Positions 1-10,706 of a stretch of DNA of 23,785 nucleotides are shown piece after piece (position 1 is the first letter of the stretch; every line of letters begins with the position of its first letter). Origin of the DNA: Priapulus caudatus (taxonomy: Eukaryota > Priapulida > Priapulimorpha > Priapulimorphida > Priapulidae). Location: positions 358,654-382,438 of the forward strand of contig NW_014577237.1 of NCBI RefSeq assembly GCF_000485595.1. Reading direction: 5' to 3'. A program made the position numbers and the translations under genes. The notes beneath the pieces are model-generated. The model was not told where the DNA came from, searched no databases, and worked only from the letters and a program-made list of their open reading frames with translations.

Positions 1-45
1 AAAATGAATTTGAAATGAAAATGAATTTGGAATGAAAATGAATTA
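1..45. repeat. 17-bp AT-rich tandem repeat, cut by the window edge
   Basis: About 2.6 units of a 17-bp motif built on AAAATGAATTTG start at the first base. The two full units differ by one base. The array may continue to the left of the window. Confidence 0.75.
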
Positions 46-462
46 CAAATAACTAATAAAAATATCCGTAGCCATTTCGGCCACCATACTCAAGGATAAA
101 ATTTCCATCGCTCGCGTGCGGGGTCTACACTCCGCGCTCACGTGAGCGAAAAAGCATCGACAGGGCTTCGTATTTCGCAACAGCTGCTGCTGCGGCTGTG
201 TGCGCGCGCGTGCGTGCGCGTGCGTGCGTGCGTGTGCTTGCCAGCGCGCAGGCAGCGTAGGTGAGTCGCAGACGCGCTCTGATTGCTGCTGATGACGCGG
301 TCTGCTCGAGCGTGCGTTTGGCAGATGATGAGCTATAACATTATATAGTCCCTCTCTCTCGGCCGCCCGCCTGCCCGTCAGCGTATTACCGCCGGGAGAC
401 GATGCACTCGCCTCGTTTTCTAATTTGAAATTTCATCACAAGGCGCGTTTGCTTTCCTATAC
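46..462. other. Non-genic stretch with GTGC-rich patch
   Basis: I see no exon or RNA gene here. Positions about 197-237 are a short run of alternating GTGCG/TGCG units, which could adopt Z-DNA. A CTCTCTCTC run sits near 350. Confidence 0.5.
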
Positions 463-495
463 ACACGCACGGGCATACACACGTACATTCACACA

Positions 496-544
<49 letters not shown>

Positions 545-596
545 GGGCATACACACGTACATTCACGCACACATGCACGCGTACACGCACACGTGC
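463..596. repeat. (CA)n microsatellite flanked by a 30-bp direct repeat
   Basis: An (AC)n run lies at about 489-540. The 30 bases at 463-492 are repeated exactly at 537-566. This unit includes CACGGGCATACACACGTAC, so a non-simple flank has been duplicated together with the microsatellite. The predicted reading frames here are only His/Thr or Val/Cys repeats and are not genes. Confidence 0.9.
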
Positions 597-622
597 TGCG
601 TGTGTGTGCGTGCGTGTGTGTG

Positions 623-685
<63 letters not shown>

Positions 686-869
686 CGCTGCGTGAACTGT
701 GCATCGTGTGTTGTGTGTGTGTGTGCGTGTATGTGTATGTGTTGTGTATGGTGTGTTGTGTGCGTGTATGTGTAGTGTGTGTGTGAGTGTGTGTGGTGTG
801 ATGCTGTGTGTGTGTGTGTTGCGTGTGTGTGCATGCGTGTGGTGTGGACTGTGGTGTGTGGTGTTTGTG

Positions 870-911
<42 letters not shown>

Positions 912-917
912 TTGTGT

Positions 918-952
<35 letters not shown>

Positions 953-1019
953 TGGTGTGTAGTGTGTGTGTGTGGTGTGTGTGTGTGGTGTGTGCGCGCG
1001 TTGATGTGACGTGTGTGTG

Positions 1020-1061
<42 letters not shown>

Positions 1062-1547
1062 GTTTGTGTGTTGTGTAATGTGTGGGTGTGGTGCGTGGAT
1101 GGTATTGTGTGTGTGTGTGTGGTGTGTTGTGCGTGTATGTGTACTGTGTATGTGTTGTTGTGTGCTGGCATGATGTGTATTGGTGGCGTGATGTTGTGTG
1201 TAGTGTGTGTGTGTGTGTGTGTCTGTGTGTCTGTGTGATGGTTGGGTGTATATAGTGTGTGTGTGGTGTGTGTATGTGTGTGTGTGTGTTGTGTGTTGTG
1301 TGTGTGTGTGTGTGTGTGTGTGTAATGCGTGTGTGTGTGTGTGTGTGTTGTGTGTGTGTGTGTGTGTGTGTAGTGTTATGTGTGTGTTGTGTGCGTGGAT
1401 GTGTTGTAATGTGGTGTGTGTGTTTGTGGTGTGTGTGCCTGTGTGTGTGTGTGTCGTGCTGTGGTGTGCCGTGTTTATGTTATGTTGTATGTGTATGTGT
1501 TGTGTGTGCTGCATTGGTGTGTATGTGTTCGGTGTGGTTGTTGTGTG

Positions 1548-1587
<40 letters not shown>

Positions 1588-1664
1588 TGTTGTTGCGCGG
1601 TGTATTATGTATGTGTGTGTGTGTATGTGTGTCGTGTTGTGTGTGTTGCTGTGTGTGTGTGTTG

Positions 1665-1699
<35 letters not shown>

Positions 1700-1990
1700 G
1701 TGTACTGTCGTGGTGGTGTGCGCGCTCTGCGGGCGCGGTCGCGCGGTCCGTGTGTTTGTTGTTGTGTGTGTGTTGTGTGTGTGTGTGTGGTGGTGTGTGT
1801 GTGTGTTGTGTGTGTAGGTGTGTGGTGTGTGTGTTAGGTGTGTTGTGGTGTGTTTTTCGGTTGTGTTGTTGTGTGTGTGTGTGTGTTGTTGTGTGTGTTT
1901 GTTTGTGATGTGTGTGGGTGTGTGTTGTGTGGTGTGTGCGGTGTGTGTGGGTGTGTGTGTGTGTGTGCGTGGGTGGGTGTGGGTGTGTAA
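597..1990. repeat. Long (TG)n-rich low-complexity tract
   Basis: Nearly 1.4 kb of the plus strand is made of TG, TGTG-GTG and TGTTGTG units with few A or C bases. Pure (TG) runs lie at about 627-684, 875-903, 923-950 and 1038-1060. A non-TG interruption at about 1720-1752 contains GCGCGCTCTGCGGGCGCGG. All open frames in it are Cys/Val repeats on the plus strand or His/Thr repeats on the minus strand and have no coding value. Confidence 0.95.
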
Positions 1991-2570
1991 CGTGGGCACG
2001 ATGGCGTGCCACGTTCTAGTAGCCTTGCTGCATGCTCACCCTAGGAACGGCACTTAGCGGCTACAAGCCACCTTACACTCTTCCGGTTGATGGGTTGAAT
2101 AGCGATTTACTTCCCGCGCGAACGCGCCTGACTGAAACCCTGACGGCTTGTTACCAGTTTTGCCAAACACATCAGTGCGGCATGCGGCGGGCGAGATACA
2201 CGCACACGCGCACGCACGCACGCACGCCCTGCAGCCCACGGCATCGACTCAGCATCATTTTACACGCGACTGGTGATATGAGGGACATATATTCATGCAG
2301 TTAAAATGATTTTGATGTGGGCGGTAGCGGTAGCGGTTATATATTAGACAAGCTGTATTCATGACTTCCCCCTTCGAAACTCAATGCCGACCTAGAATGT
2401 GAAACTGTGAGTGTGTGTCAATCGAGAGAGACCGCAGGTACATTTGCAAACACTGAGGGAGTGTAAACATTACATTTACCGTTCCAGACGATGTTGGGCG
2501 TAATAATGCAACAACTAGTATAAAGCGAAGAGCAAATATAGACTATATGTAATACGCACACGTTCGCCTC
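1991..2570. other. Non-genic stretch
   Basis: No exon with homology or convincing splice sites was seen. A short CGCACGCACG run lies at about 2199-2228. The region separates two TG-rich tracts. Confidence 0.5.
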
Positions 2571-2573
2571 AGA

Positions 2574-2650
2574 CGTTTGTGTGTTTGTTGGCGTATGCGC
2601 GTAAGTGCGTGTGTGCGCGTGTGTGAGCGTGTGAGTGTGTGCGTATGCGC

Positions 2651-2686
<36 letters not shown>

Positions 2687-2765
2687 GTGCGTGTGTGTGC
2701 GTGTGCGCGTGTGTGCGTGTGAGTGTGTACGCGAGTGTGTGTGTGGGTGTGCGTGTTTGTGAATC
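2574..2765. repeat. (TG)n/(GTGC)n microsatellite
   Basis: Alternating TG and GTGCG units, with a pure (GT) run near 2653-2680. It is followed at about 2795-2823 by a short CA/CGCA run on the same strand, so this tract also switches from TG to CA. Confidence 0.9.
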
Positions 2766-2823
2766 CATTTGTTCGCATTCACCCACAGACACCCGCTCGC
2801 GCGCACGCACGCACACACGCACG

Positions 2824-3344
2824 TACTCTCCCAACCCGCCGCTCTTGCTAGACGTTCCCGCCGCGTTTCTGGGACGACGGTATATACACATAACAACACA
2901 CCGTCTTGAGTAGGTGTGGAAGCCAGCCAAGCAACTGCTAGGCACCCGGTGCTCGCGATTCGTAACACCTCTGCAATTATTGCATGCAATATAAACAGGT
3001 GCGCGTGATGTGTTTAGTCGGCGAAGTGAGCAAAATTAATTGCGCTCTATTTAAACCAAGCTGACCTCGACGAATGGTTAAGGGGCGAGTTTTTGTGTCG
3101 CTAATCCGGCAATTTGCCTTTTGCGCAAGACCGCCCGACTGCACAATATAGCATTAGTTCTGTTAATAGCATTCGAATGATTGCAGACCGTGAACACACT
3201 TCCACTCCGAATGTCTCGGCATTCAAGAGCAGCTTAATGAATAGTGTCCATGCGCGTGTGCGTGTGTGCGTGCTGGCTTGCGTGCGTGCGTGCCGCCCGC
3301 GGTCCGTGCACGAGCGCGTGCCCCGCTTGCCTGCCTGCTATAGC
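2824..3344. other. Non-genic stretch
   Basis: No gene recognised. GTGCGTGC-type runs occur at about 3250-3293. The ORF at 3114-3374 has no recognisable domain and ends in simple repeat. Confidence 0.45.
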
Positions 3345-3373
3345 GTTCGTTTGTTCGTTCGTTCGTTCGTTTG
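3345..3373. repeat. (GTTC)n microsatellite
   Basis: About seven GTTC/GTTT units. A second, more degenerate run of the same family (CGTT/CATTC/CTTC units) lies at about 3880-3960, immediately left of the LTR fragment. Confidence 0.85.
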
Positions 3374-3962
3374 ATCGCTTGTACGTTCTATAACTGGTTT
3401 ATCACACAAGGGTTTATACGTAATATAATTTAGGATTTAGGATAGCAAACTCAGAATGCCACATATATGTATATAGTTGTGTTCAGCCAAATATATATTA
3501 TTTCAAAACACGTGCACACACAATGTGTGACCCTGATCACGACTTTAACCGACTCTCCCACAAACACTCATACCGCTATTATGCTACCTATGTCCACACA
3601 TGTTCCTCAACCATCCATCTAGGGCCTACTCCTAGAAATCGTCTGCATACCACCGCTTGTCAATTTTATTGTTGAATGAGTCGCGATGCTCAGTCGTCAC
3701 TACAGACATCAATAAGCCTGCTCGTCTGCCAACTTATTATATTACATAATAAGTATCATATAATAACTATAACAATAAATATCGTATAACAACTCCTGGA
3801 AAACCGCTACGCTGTGCTACTTTTACTACGAAACTATATCTTAAGTATTCTAAACGTGTAATTAAACCATGTGATACAGCTCGTTCGTTCGCTCGTTCAT
3901 TCGTTTATTCGTTAGTTCATATGTTGCGTCATTCCTTCCTTCCGTCCTTCATTTCTTCCTTG
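3374..3962. other. Non-genic stretch
   Basis: AT-rich DNA with no exon that I recognise. It ends in a degenerate GTTC/CTTC repeat at about 3880-3960. Confidence 0.45.
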
Positions 3963-4223
3963 TGTAGCAGATTCGCTTTTTCAATCGTGCATCGATGTGC
4001 AGTTTATTTCACGGGAGATGGCGCTAGCCGCGAGGACGGTTCCAGGAAGTGGGAACAATAGAGAAAACGGCGCGAAGAAGGAGAGACGCCTGAGGGCGAT
4101 GGCGGCAGTTGTGTTTTAGAATGCGTCCGATGTTAATTACTTAACCGTGTACGTATGTAGCCAGTATGTGTACGTATGTAGCTGTATGCTGTAGCTAGTA
4201 GTGTACGTGGTATGTACATATAG
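3963..4223 (+). mobile_element. LTR fragment (copy C) of an LTR retrotransposon
   Basis: This segment begins TGTAGCAGATTCGC and matches the first roughly 260 bases of the LTR at 13712 closely, including TTTATTTCACGGGAGATGGC and the GTACGTATGTAGC repeats. It breaks off at a single N after GGTATGTACATATAG. No polypurine tract precedes it, so it fits a 5' LTR of the element whose 3' end follows. Direction is inferred from the polypurine tract of the other copies. Confidence 0.75.
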
Positions 4224-4224
4224 N
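4224..4224. other. Single N (assembly join)
   Basis: One undetermined base sits exactly where the LTR match stops and internal retrotransposon sequence begins. It probably marks a gap or misjoin of unknown true length. Confidence 0.8.
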
Positions 4225-4455
4225 ACAACTAAGCGACGAGACGGCGGTGCACAAGGCGTTGAGGCCAGCCATGGAGCATGGCGTACCGCGACAGGGCTTG
4301 CGAGCGCAAATGCCGGAGCGGTGATGCGCAGCCGGCGTCAGTGCCAGCCGCCCGCGTACTTTACGGCTTCCGGAGTTGGCCGCCGCCCCAAACGTAGACA
4401 GATTGAGTGGCAGCGAGAGGGGAGAGAAGAGACATTACGGCTGGCACTACGATAG
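4225..4455 (+). pseudogene. Possible C-terminal tail of a Ty3/gypsy-type pol, remnant
   Basis: The frame ending in a stop at 4453-4455 reads a Lys/Arg-rich, domain-poor tail that includes MRSRRQCQPPAYF. Short basic R-S-x-R...PPxYF tails are common at the end of gypsy-type pol polyproteins after the integrase. No integrase core, protease or reverse transcriptase motif is present, because the upstream part is lost at the N. This is a weak inference from one motif and the position between LTR and polypurine tract. Confidence 0.3.
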
Positions 4456-5252
4456 CTGAAGCTGGTGAATGTAACACTGCCACGAGTCTGCGGGGAGGAG
4501 GAAATGACGAAGACATATGACGCCTCGTGAGTCTCCCTGCGAGTTCTAGTGATCCATCGCGGGATTAGACTCCTCTTTCACAACGCGCCGGTATGTGTTT
4601 AGCGGAGCGGACGGGGATTTGGCACGTGTCGATCTGGAGTATCGACGCGGGTGGTAGGGCGTCACGCCCACGCCGTTGTGGGCAGATATCGGCCTGCCGC
4701 TGACCTGCCGAGGAGCGGGTTGCGTGTTGTCAACCCGAGCGCCGGCGACGTAATTGCCTGCTCGATGAACTTACACAAGATGGTGGCTGGCAGAAGAACG
4801 CCACAGCGAAAAAGCGAAAGCCACCTGTCGCCGTGGCATGGACTCTTCCCTCTTTGTGGAACACTCATAAGCACGTGGTGATACAGTGGCCTTGGTGGAC
4901 TGAGCGACTGAGACGGAACACGTGGTGAGAGCTCGGCAGAGCGTCGGCAAGTGAGTTCCCGCGGGGCCAGGAGCCTACGCCAGATATTTGCCGTCGACGC
5001 GAGTGTTCCTACCCGGCCCGTGGACGCGTGGAGGAACTTCGCGTAGTGCCGGGGCACTAAAGCGCCCGTTGCGCGATCAGCTTTATTTGTAGGGTGCCGC
5101 ATTCTTTTGTAGATGTTTACGTGGAGCGGTTGCCCCCTCCGTTCTTAGCGGAGTGTGTATTAACAATGGTGGGTTGTTTCTAGTTGTTCCAGTGTCATCT
5201 GCTAGGTTTTTATTTTCATTGATCAGTATAAATGAGCAGTGCTTTTCAATTT

Positions 5253-5262
5253 AATTGGGGGA
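5253..5262 (+). promoter_or_regulatory. Polypurine tract (plus-strand primer site)
   Basis: AATTGGGGGA lies immediately left of the TGCTAGCAG LTR start. The second copy has the equivalent AGTTGGGGGGA at 13701-13711. In LTR retrotransposons this purine run primes plus-strand DNA synthesis next to the 3' LTR, which fixes the element's orientation as plus. Confidence 0.65.
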
Positions 5263-6606
5263 TGCTAGCAGATTTCCTTTAATCGTGCATCCGATGTGCA
5301 GTTTATTTCACGGGAAGATCTGGTCGCTTTAGCCGCCGAGGACGATTCAGGAAGAGGAGAACAAAGGAAGAAAACGGCGCGAAGAAGGAGATACGCCTGA
5401 GAGTGATGGCGGCAGTGTTTTAGAATGTGTCCGTTTAATTAACCGTTTAATTAACCGTGTGCCGGTGTGCGTACTGTAATTTATAGTGCTATTGTGAGTG
5501 CCTCGTAGTGCGCGTACGGTACTAGTAGTAGTACTACTACTAGACTGTGGTTTTAAAAAAAACGTAGAATATCTGTACGGAACGTATCTGTAGTCTGTAC
5601 CTCAGTGTAGAGAGTAAATTCGCGTACGGTTACAGGCTGCAGCGCGTTTGAAATATGTCATACATTCATATAGTGTATTACCGTACTTTAGTATTAGTGT
5701 AGCTAGTAGTGTACGTGGTATGTACATATAGTATATTGAATCGGTAAAATCGTACGTGTTATGGAATATTGTACTGTAGGATTTGTAGACTATTGTGAAC
5801 GTAAGGCAAGCTTAACTATACGGCTAGGCGTCGGCTGCTACGGAGGGAGGGAAGGAAAACTTCATCTGTTGTGTTTAATAATTATAAGAAGAATTCGTGA
5901 CCTATTTAGGTGGAGAGTTCCACTCTAGTGTGCTGTAGCCAGCAGACTGCATGTGGAACGCCACTGTGTTTTGTCGTTTCTGCTATGTGCATTTGTCGCA
6001 TTAGGCCTACGGTTTAAGCTAACGCTGACCCTTGCGGGTTTTTCCCCAACGAATTTACATTCTCCCCGCGAATCGAGCTTCCGCATATTTTGTACACCAG
6101 GGGGCGCCACCGAAGTGACACCCCTCGTTAATACAGTTCTTACGGGTATAGCGAAGTGATCTGTGATCCAAACGTATTTGTGATTGTTATAGGGCACTGC
6201 GTGTTCGAAATTAGCCCACGTAATAATTGTTGTTCGCGTGTTACGGTGCGCGTGACGGTCCTTACGCGTCACAATCCGCGCGCGCGATCGGAGCAAACGG
6301 CCGACTGTCGTGCGTGTTGGTAGCATTGTGCGACAGCCGAGGATTAAGCAAGCAGCGTATCTAATAAATAAACGGTATCTACTTATTCTTGCCTTACTTT
6401 GCACTGTCACTTCGTGACGGCACCCCCCCCCTCCGCTTATCTCAGCTGGACGACTTGAGACACGCCCCCCCCCTCTTCTCGGCCGCTCGGGTGTTGGCTG
6501 CCTCTGCACCTCGTCGGATCCTAGTGATCGAATCGGAAAGGACGCGGAGTAACGCCCTTGTAGGGTGGCCGCGGCGAACACAGCAACACATAACTTACAC
6601 ACGGCA
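5263..6606 (+). mobile_element. Long terminal repeat, copy A
   Basis: Starts TGCTAGCAG after the polypurine tract and ends near ACACGGCA. Its outer parts match LTR copy B (13712-14511), for example CGGAGGGAGGGAAGGAAAAC and GGTGGAGAGTTCCACTCTAG. The middle (about 5997-6385) is longer than in copy B and unrelated to it. AATAAA appears at about 6364, a possible polyadenylation signal. The length (about 1.34 kb against about 0.8 kb) reflects this middle insertion or replacement. The exact right end is uncertain by about 25 bases. Confidence 0.65.
5522..5543. repeat. Perfect 22-bp palindrome inside LTR copy A
   Basis: An 11-bp arm, CTAGTAGTAGT, is followed at once by its reverse complement. It is absent from LTR copy B at the corresponding place. 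Confidence 0.85.
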
Positions 6607-6930
6607 AGGGTAGTAGTCGACGCGGTTCAACTTAGGCGTCGGAGAGAGGGAGAGAAACCGCTTACAGAGGTTAGAGCGTCTTTCTTAACGAAAGCCATAG
6701 AGCTGTACATACTCCCTCTAAAGGTAAAGAAACCTACCCTCATATACCCTACTTCGCGTAAAGGTCCACAAAAAATGCCGCTTACGTTATGACGTTATTA
6801 GTAATTAACGTTAATTAAAATAAAACGTGCGACACATTCTGCTGCTTATTTATAAGTAATTTTCTTTTTGCTGATCACTGGATGTAATTATGGCGGTGGA
6901 GCTAAGGTGACATGAAAGAAATCGCTGACA
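6607..6930. other. Non-genic stretch between LTR and minisatellite
   Basis: No recognisable exon. The first 25 or so bases still resemble those following LTR copy B. TAATTAACGTTAATTA near 6801 is a short inverted repeat. Confidence 0.45.
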
Positions 6931-8909
6931 CGGCAGCCGTCAACTATACAAGCGTGTCGCTCAACAGCAGTCAACTATAACCGGTGCCGCTTACAAGCCG
7001 TCAACTTATACAGTGTCGTACAACAGCCGTCAAACTATACAGGTGTCGTACACAGCCGTCAACTATACACAATAGAGCGGCGCGGGCGGGCGCGCGGCCG
7101 GTCGTGTCGTACAACAGCCGTCAACTATCCAGATGTCGTACAACAGCGTCAACTTATACAGATGTCGTACAACACCGTCAACTATACAGGCTGTCGTTAC
7201 AACAGCTGTCAACTTATACAGATGTCGTACAACCAGCCGTCAAACTATACAGTGTTCGTACAACAGCCGTCAACTATACAGGTGTCGTACAACAGCCGTC
7301 AACTATACACGTGTCGTACAACAGCCGTCAACTATACAGGTGTCGTTTACAACAAGCCGTCAACATATACACGTGTCGTACCACAGCCGTTCAACTATAA
7401 CACGTGTGCGCTACAACGCCGTCAAACTATACACGTGTCCCCCTACAACAGCCGTCAAGCTAACAGTGTCGTACAACAGCCGTCAACTATACAGGTGTCG
7501 TACAAACAGTTCGTCACTATACAGGTGTTCGTACCAGCCGTCACTATACAGGTGTAGTAACAACCAGCCGTAACTATACAGGGTTGCGTACACAGGTCGT
7601 CAACTATACAGGTGTCGTACAACAGCCGAAACTATACAGGCTGTCGCTACAACAGCCGATCAACTATCAGGTGTTCGTACAACAGCCGTTCAACTATACA
7701 GGTGTCGTACAAACAGCTGTCAACTATACAGATGTCAGTACAAAGCGTCAACTATACAGATGTCGTACACGCCGTCAACTTACAGGTGCTCGTACAACAG
7801 CCGTAACTTACAGTGTCGCTACAAAGCTTCAACTATACGAGGTGTCGTACAACAGCGTCAACTATACAGGTGCCGTACAACAGCCGTCAACTATAACGCA
7901 GGTGTCGTACAACAGCCGTCAACTTTACCAGATGTCGTACAACAGCGTTCAACTATACACGTGTCGTAAAACGCCGTCAACTATACAGATGTCGTACACA
8001 GCGTCAACTATACAGATGTCGTAACAACAGCGTCAACTTTACAGATGTGCTACAACAGCCTGCTCAACTTATACAGATGTGTAAACAGCTGTCACTTTAC
8101 AGATGTCGTACAACAGCCGTCAACTCTCAGGTGTCGTACAACAGCCCGTTCAACTTTACAGATGTCGTTACAAAGCGTCAACTATACCACGATGTCGTAC
8201 AGACAGCCGTCAACTTTTACAGATGTCGTACAACAGCCGTTCACACTATACAGTGTCGTACAACAGCCGTCACTATACAGTGTCGTACAACAGGCGTCAA
8301 ACTAAGCAGGTGTCGTACAACAGCCGTCAACTATACATGATGTCGTACAACAGCCGTAACATGCAGGTCGTGATACAACAGCCGTCAAACTATTACAGGT
8401 GCCGCTACAACAGCCTCAACTATTACAGATGTCGTACAACAGCGCTCAACTTACAGATGCGTACAACAGCCGTCAACTATAACGTGTCGTAACAACAGCC
8501 GTCAACTATACAGGTGTCGTACACACAGCCGTCAACTATACAGAGATGTCGTACACAGCTGTCAACTATACAGATGCCGTACAACAGCCGTCAACTATCA
8601 GATGCCGTACAACAGCCGTCAACTATACACGTGTCGTACAACAGCGTCAACTATACAGGTGACGTATACAACAGCGTCAACTACTACAGATGCGTACACG
8701 CCGTCAACTATACATGTGTCGTACAACAGCCGTAACATACAGATGCCGTACAACAGCCGTCAACTATACAGCATGCCGTACAACAGGCGTCAACTATACA
8801 GGCATGCCGCTCCAACCCGCCCGTCAACCTATACAGGTCGTCTCCAGCCGGTCAACGTATACAGGTGCCGATCAACAGCCGGTCAACTATACAGGTGTCG
8901 GTAAACAGT
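6931..8909. repeat. About 29-bp minisatellite, roughly 68 degenerate units
   Basis: The unit consists of CAACTATACAG, a variable two-base step, TGTCGTACAACAG and CCGT, about 29 bp in all. Units vary by single-base indels and substitutions, so every reading frame produces a Tyr/Asn/Gln/Val-rich repeat with no coding meaning. Most units carry CAGGTG, CAGATG or CACGTG. The first and last units are the most diverged, as is usual at array edges. A GC-rich insert interrupts the array at about 7071-7103. Confidence 0.95.
7071..7103. other. GC-rich interruption in the minisatellite
   Basis: About 33 bases, including GGCGCGGGCGGGCGCGCGG, replace part of a unit. No relation to the repeat is visible. 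Confidence 0.75.
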
Positions 8910-9636
8910 AGAGGGCGGTCCATAGGCGCAGCCTGATAAAGCATCGAACAGAAATTAATTAAAAATAGTCGCCATCGATCGCATAAAACAACAGTCACAC
9001 GCATCTTCAATTGACATACGTCACGAATTTTCTATGGTAAAATTTTACAAAATTCCCATTTTTTTTACATAAAGCTAAGAACTAACGTTAACTACAATAT
9101 TATCCTCAACTCTCACCTTGATAAAAATGTTTTTACGTTGGTTAATTTGCCAAAAATCTAGCGATTTGGTAATTTCTGTTGTCTACACTATTCCCCAGTA
9201 TGTTCAGCATACTGGCGTCTCTCTGTTTTTTCACGGGCAATCTTAGAGGACATATAAAGAGGTTATAAGGCATGAAGTAAACAGGAACACTAATTGTTTT
9301 TCATACATTTTTATTTGTACAATAACACCACAATATACTACTTAATGGTGCTTAGAAATTCCGCTGACGTAATTCACTTTCACGCGTCCGTTGAACGTAT
9401 AGAAGCAAGTTAGGGAGACGTTGATGCCAGCTGAAGAAGAGAATAGAATAGTGAGAGATAGAGAGGAGAGGACGCAGGAGGGGGCGAAACACATGAACGG
9501 AGAATGACGAGGGAATCTGTTGTACGACATCAAATGATAACCGCACGCTAGAGAAATATTTCGGTTGAAAGGACAGTTTTTGTTCTATTATTCTATCACG
9601 TCTATTTTAGCGCCTTATTTATATTTATTAGGTTTG
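8910..9636. other. Non-genic stretch
   Basis: AT-rich sequence with no exon recognised on either strand. The two overlapping minus-strand ORFs near 9342-9546 have no domain. Confidence 0.45.
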
Positions 9637-9700
9637 GGATTTTTTTTTTAAAAAAAAGTTTTTTTTGCGCGCTTTTTTTTCTGGTTGGGGGGGGGAAACA
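9637..9700. repeat. Homopolymer-rich block
   Basis: Successive runs of T, A, T, GCGCG, T and G (about nine Gs near 9686-9694). Likely low-complexity or poorly resolved sequence. Confidence 0.75.
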
Positions 9701-10387
9701 TGGGAGGGATGGAGAGCAAGGGGGGTGGCGGCTCAATGCTTGCACAGGCTGCGCACATTTCTCATAGCAAACTAAGTCCCTTGCTGAATGTACGCTCTCT
9801 ACTTTAAACGTATAAGGTCAATAAATTATTTTATTATTACATAGGACCGGAGTACTTGAACGAGCATCTAACTTACATCATCACATAATTATATTTATTA
9901 AAGTGACTAGTGCCGTAAAAAGACTCCATGTCAAACTACTCGGAACAGTACTTGCTCTCCATTTTAACTATTTAATTTCAAATAGAATGTAATCTTTTAA
10001 AATGCTAATAACGAACACCCTCGACCATTTCCCCGTTATGTTCACAGTACTATAGAAAACTTACAGGATAGGCAGTTCGCATCTGTAATTATTAACAATC
10101 TGATCTTGTGAATAGCAGATAATAGACGTCAATTTCAATTAAAGTATGTGCTGATTACTTAAAGTATAATCACTTATTTACTTTTTATTAGTTCTTAGGT
10201 ATAATTAATAACTTTAATTAATTAAAAATTTCGTTTTGCAAATATTGGCCATTGCAAGATATACACGGGCATGTTTCCTTCTAGTATTGGTTTTTCACAC
10301 AGTGTAGCAGATTAGCAACACGAGACTCTTGTGATGAATAAGAAGAAGAGATTGAGATAGATTATGTACAATATGCACCCTACGCGA
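9701..10387. other. Non-genic AT-rich stretch
   Basis: No gene-like signal seen on either strand. Confidence 0.45.
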
Positions 10388-10666
10388 CGAATATGTTCTC
10401 TCTCCCGCTCTCTCGCTCTTTTTCTCTTCCCCCTCTCTGCTTTCTCGCTCTCTTCTCTCTCTCTCTCTCCTCTCTCTCTTCTCTCTCTCCCTCTTTCGGT
10501 CATCTCTCTCTCCTCTCTCTCTCTCTCTCGCTCTCTCCATCTATCTCTCTCTCTTCCTCTCTCTCTTCCTCTCTCTCTCTCTCTCTCCATCTATCTATCT
10601 CTCTCTTCTTCTCTCTTCCTCTCTCGTCCTCTCTCTCCCTCCCCCCTCTCTCCCTCTCTCATCATC

Positions 10667-10706
<40 letters not shown>

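Larger units (their letters stand above)
4225..5262 (+). mobile_element. Internal 3' region of the LTR retrotransposon (copy A)
   Basis: From about 4690 this matches 13140-13711 with many small indels. Shared blocks include GATGGTGGCTGGCAGAAG, ACTCTTCCCTCTTTGTGGAA and GCCCGTGGACGCGTGG. It ends in a G-rich polypurine tract (AATTGGGGGA, about 5253-5262) directly before the LTR. Open frames on the minus strand are shadows. No intact protein is seen. Confidence 0.7.

Noticed and set aside
425-1999. Many long overlapping ORFs of His/Thr and Cys/Val
   Set aside because: They are translations of (CA)n/(TG)n repeats in all frames on both strands.
4662-5102. 146-residue minus-strand ORF
   Set aside because: It lies antisense inside retrotransposon internal sequence, its counterpart at 12996-13409 is frame-shifted, and no domain is recognisable.
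5925-6602. 225-residue minus-strand ORF
   Set aside because: It spans LTR copy A, including the non-homologous middle. No motif is seen, and copy B does not preserve it.
6984-8904. Overlapping ORFs with Tyr/Asn/Gln/Val repeats, resembling a repeat protein
   Set aside because: The 29-bp unit is not a multiple of three and indels shift it constantly, so all frames look alike. This is a minisatellite, not a gene.
6931-8909. CRISPR-like repeat array
   Set aside because: Units are contiguous, with no unique spacers, and the genome is eukaryotic.
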